Assembly: GCF_003086295.3 (NCBI RefSeq)
Contig: NC_092039.1
Span: 95,500,561-95,564,560, forward strand
DNA from: Arachis hypogaea
Lineage: Eukaryota > Streptophyta > Magnoliopsida > Fabales > Fabaceae
Reading direction: 5' to 3'
Length of the DNA: 64,000 nucleotides
Of this stretch, positions 55,738-64,000 are shown piece by piece. The notes beneath the pieces were generated by a model. The model did not search any database and was not told the origin of the DNA. It saw only the letters and a list, made by a program, of their open reading frames with translations. The translations under genes were made by a program, and so were the position numbers. Within the stretch, counting starts at the first letter, position 1. Every line of letters starts with the position of its first letter.

Positions 55738-58032
55738 CTAAGAGTTTGAATGTGGGGGTTCAACACCAAACTTAGAGTTTGGTTGTGGCCTCCCAACACC
55801 AAACTTAGAGTTTGACTGTGGGGGCTCTGTTTGGCTCTGTTTTGAGAGAAGCTCTTCATGCTTCCTCTCCATGATGACAGAGGGATATCCTTGGGCCTTA
55901 AACACCAAGGATTCTTCATTCACTTGAATGATCAACTCTCCTCTATCAACATCAATCACAGCCTTTGCTGTGGCTAGGAAGGGTCTGCCAAGGATGACGG
56001 ATTCATCCATGCTCTTCCCAGTCTCTAGGACTATGAAATCAGTAGGGATGTAATGGTCTTCAACTTTAACCAGAACATCCTCTACAAGTCCATGGGCTTG
56101 TTTTCTTGAGTTGTCCGCCATCTCTAGTGAGATTTTTGCAGCTTGCACCTCAAAGGTCCCTAATTTCTCCATTACAGAGAGGGGCATGAGGTTTACACTT
56201 GACCCTAAGTCACACAAGGCCTTCTTGAAGGTCATGGTGCCTATGGTACAAGGTATAGAAAACTTCCCAGGATCCTGCCTCTTTTGAGGTAGTTTCTGCC
56301 TAGACAAGTCATTCAGTTCTTTGGTGAGCAAAGGGGATTCATCCTCCCAAGTCTCATTTCCAAATAATTTGTCATTTAGCTTCATGATTGCTCCAAGGTA
56401 TTTAGTAACTTGCTCCTCAGTGACATATTCATCCTCTTCAGAGGAAGAATACTCATCAGAGCTCATGAATGGCAGAAGTAAGTCCAATGGAATCTCTATG
56501 GTCTCATTTTGAGCCTCAGATTCCCATGGTTCCTCATTGGGGAACTCATTGGAGGCCAGTGGACGCCCAGTGAGGCCTTCCTCAGTGGCGTTCACTGCCT
56601 CTTCTTCCTCCCAGAATTCGGCCATGTTGATGGCCTTGCACTCTCCTTTTGGATTTTCTTCAGTATTGCTTGGGAGAGTACTTGGAGGGAGTTCAGTAAT
56701 TTTCTTGCTCAGCTGACCCACTTGTCCTTCCAAATTTCTGATGGAGGACCTTGTTTTAGTCATGAAACTTTGAGTGGTTTTGATCAGATCAGAGACCATA
56801 GTAGCTAAGTCAGAGGTATTCTGCTTAGAGCTCTCTGTCTGTTGCTGAGAAGATGATGGAAAAGGCTTGCTATTAAACCTGTTTCTTCCACCATTATTGT
56901 TATTGAAACCTTGTTGAGGTCTCTGTTGATCCTTCCATGAAAGATTTGGATGATTCCTCCATGAAGGATTATAGGTGTTTCCATAGGGTTCTCCCATGTA
57001 ATTCACCTCTTCTATTGAAGGGTTCTCAGGATCATAAGCTTCTTCCTCAGATGAAGCTTCCTTAGTACTGCTTGGTGCATTTTGCATTCCAGACAGACTT
57101 TGAGAAATCATATTGACTTGTTGAGTCAATATTTTGTTCTGAGCCAATATGGCATTCAGAGTATCAATCTCAAGAACTCCTTTCTTCTGACTAGTCCCAT
57201 TGTTCACAGGATTTCTTTCAGAAGTGTACATGAATTGGTTATTTGCAACCATTTCAATCAGTTCTTGAGCTTCAGAAGGCGTCTTCTTCAGATGAAGAGA
57301 TCCTCCAGAAGAGCTATCCAAGGACATTATGGACAGTTCAGAGAGACCATCATAGAAAATACCTATGATGCTCCATTCAGAAAGCATGTCAGTGGGACAC
57401 TTTCTGATTAATTGTTTGTATCTTTCCCAAGCTTCATAGAGGGATTCTCCTTCCTTCTGTCTGAAGGTTTGGACTTCCACTCTAAGCTTACTCAATTTTT
57501 GAGGTGGAAAGAACTTTGCCAAGAAGGCATTGACTAGCTTTTCCCAAGAGTCCAGGCTTTCTTTAGGTTGAGAGTCCAACCATGTTCTAGCTATGACTCT
57601 TACAGCAAAAGGGAATAGCATAAGTCTGTAGACCTCAGGGTCAACCCCATTAGTCTTGACAGTGTCACAGATTTGCAAGAACTCAGCTAAAAACTGATGA
57701 GGATCTTCCAATGGAAGTCCATGGAACTTGCAATTCTGTTGCATTAGAGAAACTAATTGAGGCTTAAGCTCAAAGTTGTTTGCTCCAATGGCAGGGATAG
57801 AGATGCTTCTCCCATAGAAATCGGGAGTAGGTGCAGTGAAGTCACCCAGCACCTTCCTTGCATTGTTGGCATTGTTATTGTTTTCGGCTGCCATTTGTTC
57901 TTCCTCCTTGAAGAGTTCGTTCCAGTGCTCTAAAGAGAGTTGTGCTTTGGCTTCTCTTAGCTTTCTCTTCAAGGTCCTTTCAGGTTCAGGATCAGCCTCA
58001 ACAAGAATGCCTTTGTCTTTGCTCCTGCTCAT
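55738..58032 (-). CDS. Gag-protease polyprotein of element G, 764 aa (intact)
   Basis: ATG at 58032 (MSRSKDKGILVEADPEPE), stop at 55738. Gag core at about residues 75-235 (NNFELKPQLVSLMQQNC, GESLYEAWERYKQLIRKCP), a Gln/Asn-rich middle without a zinc knuckle, an acidic stretch (SSDEYSSSEEDEYVTEE), then a retropepsin-like protease with ALCDLGSSVNLMPLSV and ILGRPFLATAKAVIDV. It ends in the SNSKFG repeats, where an AAG-to-TAG change makes it 15 residues shorter than the D protein. The two proteins are nearly identical, which argues for recent common ancestry and selection on an expressed gag. Confidence 0.92.
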   Translation of the reverse strand: MSRSKDKGILVEADPEPERTLKRKLREAKAQLSLEHWNELFKEEEQMAAENNNNANNARKVLGDFTAPTPDFYGRSISIPAIGANNFELKPQLVSLMQQNCKFHGLPLEDPHQFLAEFLQICDTVKTNGVDPEVYRLMLFPFAVRVIARTWLDSQPKESLDSWEKLVNAFLAKFFPPQKLSKLRVEVQTFRQKEGESLYEAWERYKQLIRKCPTDMLSEWSIIGIFYDGLSELSIMSLDSSSGGSLHLKKTPSEAQELIEMVANNQFMYTSERNPVNNGTSQKKGVLEIDTLNAILAQNKILTQQVNMISQSLSGMQNAPSSTKEASSEEEAYDPENPSIEEVNYMGEPYGNTYNPSWRNHPNLSWKDQQRPQQGFNNNNGGRNRFNSKPFPSSSQQQTESSKQNTSDLATMVSDLIKTTQSFMTKTRSSIRNLEGQVGQLSKKITELPPSTLPSNTEENPKGECKAINMAEFWEEEEAVNATEEGLTGRPLASNEFPNEEPWESEAQNETIEIPLDLLLPFMSSDEYSSSEEDEYVTEEQVTKYLGAIMKLNDKLFGNETWEDESPLLTKELNDLSRQKLPQKRQDPGKFSIPCTIGTMTFKKALCDLGSSVNLMPLSVMEKLGTFEVQAAKISLEMADNSRKQAHGLVEDVLVKVEDHYIPTDFIVLETGKSMDESVILGRPFLATAKAVIDVDRGELIIQVNEESLVFKAQGYPSVIMERKHEELLSKQSQTEPPQSNSKFGVGRPQPNSKFGVEPPHSNS

Positions 58033-58716
58033 AAGAAAGAGAAGGGAACAAGAAAATGTGGAATCCTCTATGTCACAGTATAGAGATTCCTTTAGGTGTC
58101 AGAGGAAAAGAAGAGTAGAAGACAGAAGTGGAAAATTCGAACTTAACAAAAGAGATGGAGTTCGAATTTTGCATTAAAGGATAGTGTTAGTCCATAAATA
58201 GAAGGATGTGAGAAGGAGGGAAGTAATTTTCAAAAATTAAGTAAAAAAAAATTTGAAAACATTTTGAAAAACATTACTTGATATTCGAAAATGAAAATGG
58301 AAAAGAAATCAAGTGATTTTTGAAAAAGATTTTGAAATTAGAAATCAAAAGGTTTTGATTGAAAACTATTTTGAAAAAGATGTGGTTAAGAAGATATGAT
58401 TGATTTTAAAAAAATATGATTGAGAAGATATGATTTGAAAACATTTTAAAAAAAGATTTGGTTTGAAAATTAAAAACTTGACTAACAAGAAAAGATATGA
58501 TTCAAACATTAAACCTTTCTCAACAGAAAAGGCAACATACTTGAAATGTTGAATCGAATCATTAATTGATAGTAAGTATCTTTAAAAATTGAAAGAAATT
58601 GATTTTGAAAAAGATTTGATTGAAAAATTGATTTGAAAAAGATTTGATTTGGAAAAGATTTTGAAAACTTAGAAAAAATTTGATTTGAAAACAAAATCTT
58701 CCCCTCTAGCCATCTT
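58033..58716 (-). other. A/T-rich leader of element G
   Basis: Contains TTTTTCAAAATC-type repeats at 58200-58700 and matches 16713-17394 of D. Noncoding. Confidence 0.6.
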
Positions 58717-58857
58717 GGCATTAAACGCCCAGAATGGTATCCATTCTGGCGTTTAACGCCCAAAATGCTACCCTTTTGGGCGTTAAACGCCCAACCAGGT
58801 GCCCTGACTGGCGTTTAAACGCCAGTCTGTCCTTCTTCACTGGGCGTTTTGAACGCC
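58717..58857. repeat. 31-bp palindrome ladder in the leader of element G
   Basis: Units start at 58717, 58748, 58779, 58810 and 58843, with steps of 31, 31, 31 and 33, identical to the steps in D. Confidence 0.88.
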
Positions 58858-59323
58858 CAGCTTTTTCTGTGCAGTTCCTCTGTTGTATGTTCTGAATCTT
58901 CAATTTTCTGTATTATTGACTTGAAAAGACACAAATTAAAAATATTTTTGGATTTTTAATAATAAGGACAAACCAAAATGCAACAAGAATCAAATAACAA
59001 TGCATGCAAGACACCAAACTTAGCAGTTTGTATACTACTGACACTAACAAAATGGAAATGCATATGAGACACACAAAACAATCAAGTCAATAGAATTCAA
59101 AGATCATAGCAAGTAAATCATCAAGAACATCTTGAAGATCACTTAGACACATGCATGCAATTGACACCAAACTTATGATGAGACACTAGACTCAAACAAG
59201 AAATATTTTTTTTTGATTTTATGATTTTGTAAATTTTTTTTTTGTTTTTCGAAAATGAAGTGAAAAAAAAGTATCAAAATTCTTAATGAGAATTCCAGGA
59301 ATCAGTGCAATGCTAGTCTAAGA

Positions 59324-59535
59324 CTCCGGTCCAGGAATTAGACATGGCTTCACAGCCAGCCAAGCTTTCAGAGAAAGCTTCGGTCCAAAACACTAGACAT
59401 GGCCAGAGGCCAGCCAAGCCTTAGCAGATCACTGCTCCAAAAGCAAGATTTGATAAAAATCAACAAGCTCTTGTGGTGATAAGTTGAAACCTCGGTCCAA
59501 TGAGATTAGACATGGCTTCTCAGCCAGCCAGATTT
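59324..59535 (-). repeat. Triplicated leader hairpin unit, element G
   Basis: Three copies with hairpins ATGGCTTCACAGCCAGCC, ATGGCCAGAGGCCAGCC and ATGGCTTCTCAGCCAGCC at 59344-59361, 59399-59415 and 59513-59530. In the second copy the A-to-G change lies in the loop. Confidence 0.6.
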
Positions 59536-59640
59536 CAACAAATCATCATGAAACTCTAGAATTCATCTTCAAGAATTTCGAAAAAAATAAATACCTAATC
59601 TAAGCAACACGATGAACCGTCAGTTGTCCAAACTTGAACA

Positions 59641-59658
59641 ATCCCTGGCAATAACACC
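59641..59658 (-). other. Degenerate second primer-site copy, element G
   Basis: The + strand reads ATCCCTGGCAATAACACCA, followed by AAAACTTGATG. It is the counterpart of 18317-18335 in D. Confidence 0.65.
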
Positions 59659-59726
59659 AAAAACTTGATGTTGTTGCCGGATCTTGGCACTGATGTTACC
59701 AAAAGCTTGCTCAAAACTTGAACAAT

Positions 59727-59743
59727 CCCCGGCAACGGCGCCA
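59727..59743 (-). promoter_or_regulatory. Primer binding site, element G
   Basis: TGGCGCCGTTGCCGGGG on the sense strand, six bases from the LTR edge. Confidence 0.88.
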
Positions 59744-59749
59744 AAAACT

Positions 59750-61478
59750 TGGTGCGCGAAATTGTGAACAATACTTTTTCACAACTCTCATAATCCCCAG
59801 TAATGGCTCCAAAAACGTGGTAGCTCAATACCATGGCATTACACAACTTCGAACAACTAACCAGCAAGTGCACTGGGTCGTCCAAGTAATAAACCTTACG
59901 CGAGTAAGGGTCGATCCCACGGAGATTGTTAGTATTGAAGCAAGCTATGGTCATCTTGTAAATCTTAGTCAGGCAAACTCAAGTAGTAATGGTGATGAAC
60001 GAAAATAACACAAAGGTAAAGATAGAGATACTTATGTAATTCATTGGTAGGAACTTCAGATAAGCGCATGAAGATGCCTTCCCTTCCGTCTCTCTGCTTT
60101 CCTACTGTCTTCATCCAATCCTTCTTACTCCTTTCCATGGCAAGCTTAAGCAAGGGTTTCACCGTTGTCAGTGGCTACCTCCCATCCTCTCAGTGAAAGC
60201 GATTGCATATGCTCTGTCACAGCATAGCGGAATTCATCTGTCGGTTCTCAATCAGGCCGGAATAGAATCCAGTGATTCTTTTGCGTATGTCACTAACGCC
60301 CCGCCCTCAGGAGTTTGAAGCACGTCACAGTCATTCAGTCATTGAATCCTACTCAGAATACCACAGACAAGGTTAGACCTTCCGGATTCTCTTGAATGCT
60401 GCCATCAGTTCTCGCCTATACCACGAAGACTCTGATCTCACGGAATGGTTGGCTCGTTTGTCAGGCAAGCACTCGGTTGTCAGGCGATCAACCATGCATC
60501 GTGCAATCAGGAATCCAAGAGATATTCACTATGGCCTTAGTTGCTTGTAGAACAAGAGTGGTTGTCAGTCACTTTGTTCATGGGTGAGAATGGTGATGAT
60601 TCGTGACAATCATCACCTTCATCAAGTTGAAGAACAAGTGATATCTTGGACAAAGAACAAGCGGAATTGAATGGAAGAACAATAGTAATTGCATTAACAC
60701 TCGAGGTACAGCAGAGCTCCACACCTTAATCTATGGTGTGTAGAAACTCCACCGTTGAAAATACATAAGCATAAGGTCTAGGCATGGCCGAATGGCCAGC
60801 CTCCCAATGATCTAAGATAGCATACAAAATGAAGATAGCTACCAAAGTCTTCTAATACAATAGTAAAAGGTCCTACTTATAAGAACTAGTAACCTAAGGT
60901 GTACAGAAATGAGTAAATGACATAAAAATCCACTTCCGGGCCCACTTGGTGTGTGCTTGGGCTGAGCAATGAAGCAAATTTCGTGCAGAGACTCCTCTTG
61001 GAGTTAAATGCCAGCTTTAGTGCCAGTTTGGGCGTTTAACTCCCATTTGGGTGCCAGTTCCAGCGTTTAACGCTGGGATTTCTTGAGGTGACTTTGAACG
61101 CCGGTTTGGGCCATCAAATCTTGGGCAAAGTATGGACTATCATATATTGCTGGAAAGCCCAGGATGTCTACTTTCCAACGCCGTTGAGAGCGCGCCAATT
61201 GGGCTTCTGTAGCTCCAGAAAATCCACTTCGAGTGCAGGGAGGTCAGAATCCAACAGCATCTGCAGTCCTTTTTGGTCTTTGAATCAGATTTTTGCTCAG
61301 GTCCCTCAATTTCAGCCAGAAAATACCTGAAATCACAGAAAAACACACAAACTCATAGTAAAGTCCAGAAAAGTGAATTTTAACTAAAAACTAATAAAAA
61401 TATACTAAAAACTAACTAGATCATAACAAAAACATACTAAAAACAATGCCAAAAAGTATACAAGTTATCCGCTCATCA
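59750..61478 (-). repeat. 5' LTR of element G
   Basis: 1729 bp followed by the duplication CTCCT. TATAAGTAGG on the sense strand at 60881-60872. Shared LTR module at 61134-61247. Primer-site relic near 59792-59825. Confidence 0.95.
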
Positions 61479-61583
61479 CTCCTCCCACCTTTGGTCATCC
61501 CATCCTTGATACATCCCTTTACTATAATCTCCACTTCCTACAATATTGTTGTAATCACACTCATAGCCAAAGTGAGAAGTCAT
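61479..61583 (-). pseudogene. Start of the Tyr/Pro/Gln-rich ORF of element F
   Basis: ATG at 61583 (MTSHFGYECDYNNIVGSGDY), running into the G insertion. It matches the N-terminus MNSHPFGYESGYNY in C and supplies the true start of the ORF continued at 51077. Confidence 0.75.
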
Positions 61584-61723
61584 GATGAAAAGAGAAAAGA
61601 AATCAAAAGCTAACAGAAAACAAGAGAAACAAAATTCTACAACTAGCAAACAAAGTAAAAAAGCAAGATATTTACACTATTCACATATGTACAATAATCA
61701 ATAACATAACACCATTGCAATTT
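61584..61723 (-). other. Short leader of element F
   Basis: 140 bp, A/T-rich, between the primer site and the ORF start. Nothing else is seen. Confidence 0.55.
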
Positions 61724-61739
61724 CTCAGCAACGGCGCCA
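61724..61739 (-). promoter_or_regulatory. Primer binding site, element F
   Basis: TGGCGCCGTTGCTGAG on the sense strand, three bases from the LTR. It matches the tRNA-Asp-like site over the first 12 bases. Confidence 0.78.
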
Positions 61740-61742
61740 TTT

Positions 61743-62906
61743 TGATGATTTGATTTTTTACGGTTTAGAATTTCACTAATGAAATCTCGTTGTAAAGTAT
61801 AGTCTCTAAACCAACAATAATCCTTTCATACAAAATTTTGTTTGTCACAGGTAACAAACCCTTATATTTATAAACCGAAGTATTGAACCTCGGGTCGTTC
61901 TCCCTAGGAATTACAATAAAGTGTTCTTGTTATTGGTTATGAGATGTATTTTGGGGTTTTTGAGATAATAGACAAGAAATGTAAATGGCAAAGAAAATAA
62001 ACTAACGACTAACAAAGCTCTTGGCAAGATATGAGAACTAGAAGTCCAATCCTAGTCATCCTCCTCAATTGTGACCACAAATTGTTCATTGCTACCACTT
62101 CGTTAACCTCTAACCATGGAGGAAAGTCAAGTGGATGAATCAACTTGATTCCAAAATTCCTAGCCAATTCCTAAGGAAAGACTAGCTTTAGTGATATCCA
62201 AATCAATTAGCAATCTCTAATTATCAATCAACAAGAGAGTTTGATAACTCAAATGTCACTAATTACTCTACCTAAGCCAAGAGGAACAAAATCTATACTA
62301 AAATCCGACCAAGCATTTTGTCAAACACTTGGAAGGAAATAAAAGGAAAGCATATGAAATCTATAACAAGAATGAAATCTAACAACAATTATTGCAATGA
62401 ATTAACAACAACAATCAAAAGAAGCACAATTATTATGGATTACCTTGAATTGAATGGAAAGAAAATAGAAGAAACAAAAGTAGATCTACAACAACACACA
62501 AAAGCATCATAAAGGAAATTACAACAAAAGAATAGAAGAAGAATGAATGTAACAACAAGGTGCGCAAGGTGCGCATAAGCGCCTAATGCGCGCACACGTC
62601 CATGGGCAAGTTCAATTCTTTGGCTTTTCATAGTCCTCTCCACTTTGTATGCTTTCCTTTCACTCCTTTGATCCTTCCCTAGCCCTTTTCAATCTGAAAT
62701 CACTTAACAAACAAATCAAGGCATCTAGTGGAATCAAAGGTGAATTAAAATTAACTAATTTAAGGTCTAGAAAGCATGTTTTCACACTTAAGCACAAATT
62801 AAAGGACAATCATGAAACCATGCTATTTCATCGAATAAATATGGGTAAAAGGTGATAAAATCCCCTAAAATCCATACAAGATAAACCCTAAATATGGGGT
62901 TTATCA
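61743..62906 (-). repeat. 5' LTR of element F
   Basis: 1164 bp on the + strand from TGATGATTTGATT to GGTTTATCA. It has lost about 330 bp present in the 3' LTR (junction near 62560). The inner inverted repeat GATAAACCC/GGGTTTATC lies at its right edge. Confidence 0.82.
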
Positions 62907-63794
62907 GCACACGTTCATAAGGGAGAATGATGATGAGTGTCACGGATCATTATATTCATCAGGTTGAACTGCGAGTGAATATCTTAGAATAGGAATAAGC
63001 TTGAATTGAATAGAAAATAGTAGTAATTGCATTAATACTCAAGGAATAGTAGAGCTCCACACCTTAATCTATGGGGTGTAGAAACTCCACCGTTGAAAAT
63101 ACGTAAGTGATAATGGTATTCATTGGCTTCGGCCCCAGAGAGGAAACCAGAATAGCCAAGACCTAGGTCTAATACAATGAAAAAAAGTAATATTTATACT
63201 AAAACTTGAAGCTAGGGTTTACAGAGATAAGTAAATGATGCATAAATCTAATACCGGGCCCACTTGGTGTGTGCTTGGGTTGAGCATTGAAGCTTTCATG
63301 TGTAGAGACTTTTCATGGAGTTAAACGCCAGTTTTTATGCTAGTTTGGGCGTTTAACTCCAGCTTCTATTCTGTTTCGGGCGTTTAACGCCAGAATAGAG
63401 CAGGAAGTTAGCATTTGAATGCCAGTCATCAAAACTCGAGCAAAGTATGAACTATTATATATTGCTGGAAAGCCCTAGATGTCTAATTTCCAACGCAATT
63501 GAGAGCGCACCATTTGGGTTTCTGTAGCTCCAAAAAATCTATTTCGAGTGCAGGGAGGTCAGAATCCAACAGCATTAGCAGTCCTTTTTCAGCCTCTGAA
63601 TCAGATTTTTGCTCAGGTCCCTCAATTTCAGCCAAAAAATACCTGAAATCACAGAAAAACACACAAACTTATAGTAAAGTCCAGAAATGTGAATTTTGCT
63701 TAAAAACTAATAAAAATATACTAAAAAGTAGCTAGATCCTACTAAAAACTATCTAAAAACAATGCCAAAAAGCGTATAAATTATCCGCTCATCA
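62907..63794 (-). repeat. 5' LTR of element B, second fragment
   Basis: Resumes B's LTR at the equivalent of 4489 and ends CTCATCA at 63794. A TATAAATA box on the sense strand is at 63198-63191. Palindrome ladder remnants lie at 63320-63425 and the shared LTR module at 63449-63562. Confidence 0.88.
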
Positions 63795-64000
63795 CTTTCC
63801 TTCATTCGTTGAGGGTTATCTAAGTAGAAACAACAACCTATTATTATTTATCTTGATAATTTCAACAAGGATAGAACTTTCAATTAATCTTCTCCAAGCC
63901 AAGGCCTTTATTTCAATTATATAAATCTCTTGTTAATTTATAATTATTTAATTGCCCATTCCCCAAACTCCAAATTTCTGAGAGAACTCCTAATCAATAA
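63795..64000 (+). repeat. 3' LTR of element A, resumed
   Basis: Continues the LTR cut at 3705, starting with the duplication CTTTC. The sequence corresponds to the middle of C's LTR (compare 6900-7080). The end of the LTR lies beyond the window. Confidence 0.75.

Larger units (their letters stand above)
51078..61478 (-). mobile_element. Element G, youngest non-autonomous gag-protease LTR retrotransposon
   Basis: Complete - strand element of 10401 bp inserted in the ORF of F. LTRs are 1729 bp each and differ at about 8 sites by eye. Perfect duplication CTCCT (51073-51077 and 61479-61483). Same subfamily as D. Gag-protease is open, and the second ORF has a single stop. No pol. Confidence 0.94.
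41627..62906 (-). mobile_element. Element F, relative of C, with one damaged end
   Basis: A - strand element in the 5' LTR of B. The 5' LTR is at right (61743-62906) and a truncated 3' LTR at left (41627-42558). Compared with the intact copy of B's LTR, 57 bp (equivalent to 4432-4488) are missing at the junction and no target duplication remains, so a deletion removed the outer end of F with some host sequence. The internal region carries the Tyr/Pro/Gln-rich ORF split by G, the post-ORF hairpin, a GC-rich palindrome cluster, solo LTR S and the noncoding 3' region. Confidence 0.85.

Noticed and set aside
41627..62906. A simple full-length insertion of element F
   Set aside because: No target duplication is present and the two LTRs differ strongly in length, so the left end must have been deleted.

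Overview
This window looks like plant heterochromatin made entirely of nested LTR retrotransposons. I see no host gene, rRNA, tRNA or CRISPR locus. The best guess for the organism is a legume of the peanut genus (Arachis). Four elements have LTRs beginning TGATGAGCGGATAA on the sense strand, and I associate these with the abundant FIDEL/Feral-type Ty3-gypsy repeats of Arachis. That is recalled knowledge, not a database result. Primer sites of the TGGCGCCGTTGCCGGGG type (tRNA-Asp-like) and the gag style fit Athila-like Ty3-gypsy elements.

Layout, outermost to innermost, with target-site duplications (TSDs) read from the sequence. Element A (+ strand) supplies bases 1-3705 (end of an internal region plus the start of its 3' LTR) and 63795-64000 (the same LTR continuing past the window). 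Element B (- strand, 3706-63794, TSD CTTTT/CTTTC) sits in A's LTR. Three insertions sit in B. C (+ strand, 5891-23796, TSD AGCCG/AGCCG) lies in B's 3' untranslated part. E (- strand, 27836-38398, TSD GTACT/GTAAT) lies in B's gag. F (- strand, 41627-62906, no TSD, one end deleted) lies in B's 5' LTR. D (- strand, 9738-20162, TSD CTGCC/CTGCC) is inside C. F contains a 3.7-kb solo LTR S (44224-47921, TSD TGCAT/TGCAT) and element G (- strand, 51078-61478, TSD CTCCT/CTCCT). LTR divergence judged by eye agrees with this order: about 8 differences in G, 11 in E, 20 in D, and far more in C and B.

B, D, E and G share one plan on the - strand: 5' LTR, tRNA-Asp-like primer site, A/T-rich leader, gag-protease ORF, noncoding spacer with an array of short palindromes, a second ORF in the position usually held by env, polypurine tract, 3' LTR. 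None carries reverse transcriptase, RNase H or integrase, so all must borrow a pol from elsewhere. D has both ORFs intact (779 and 374 aa). G has an intact gag-protease and a second ORF with one stop. C and F form another non-autonomous family with a Tyr/Pro/Gln-rich ORF of unknown function. A carries a relative of the env-position ORF class.

The most interesting signals are noncoding. (1) Palindromes GGCGTT-N-AACGCC are laid out at exactly 31 bp in LTRs, leaders and internal spacers of four elements. (2) A stem-loop with an AGGA or GGGA loop stands next to the polypurine tract of every element, with stem sequences that differ between families but still pair. A second copy of this hairpin plus purine motif lies inside each element. 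(3) A module of about 115 bp ending in a TGGAAAG/CTTTCCA hairpin is shared by the LTRs of different families. (4) Primer-site fragments have been captured repeatedly inside the LTR ends.
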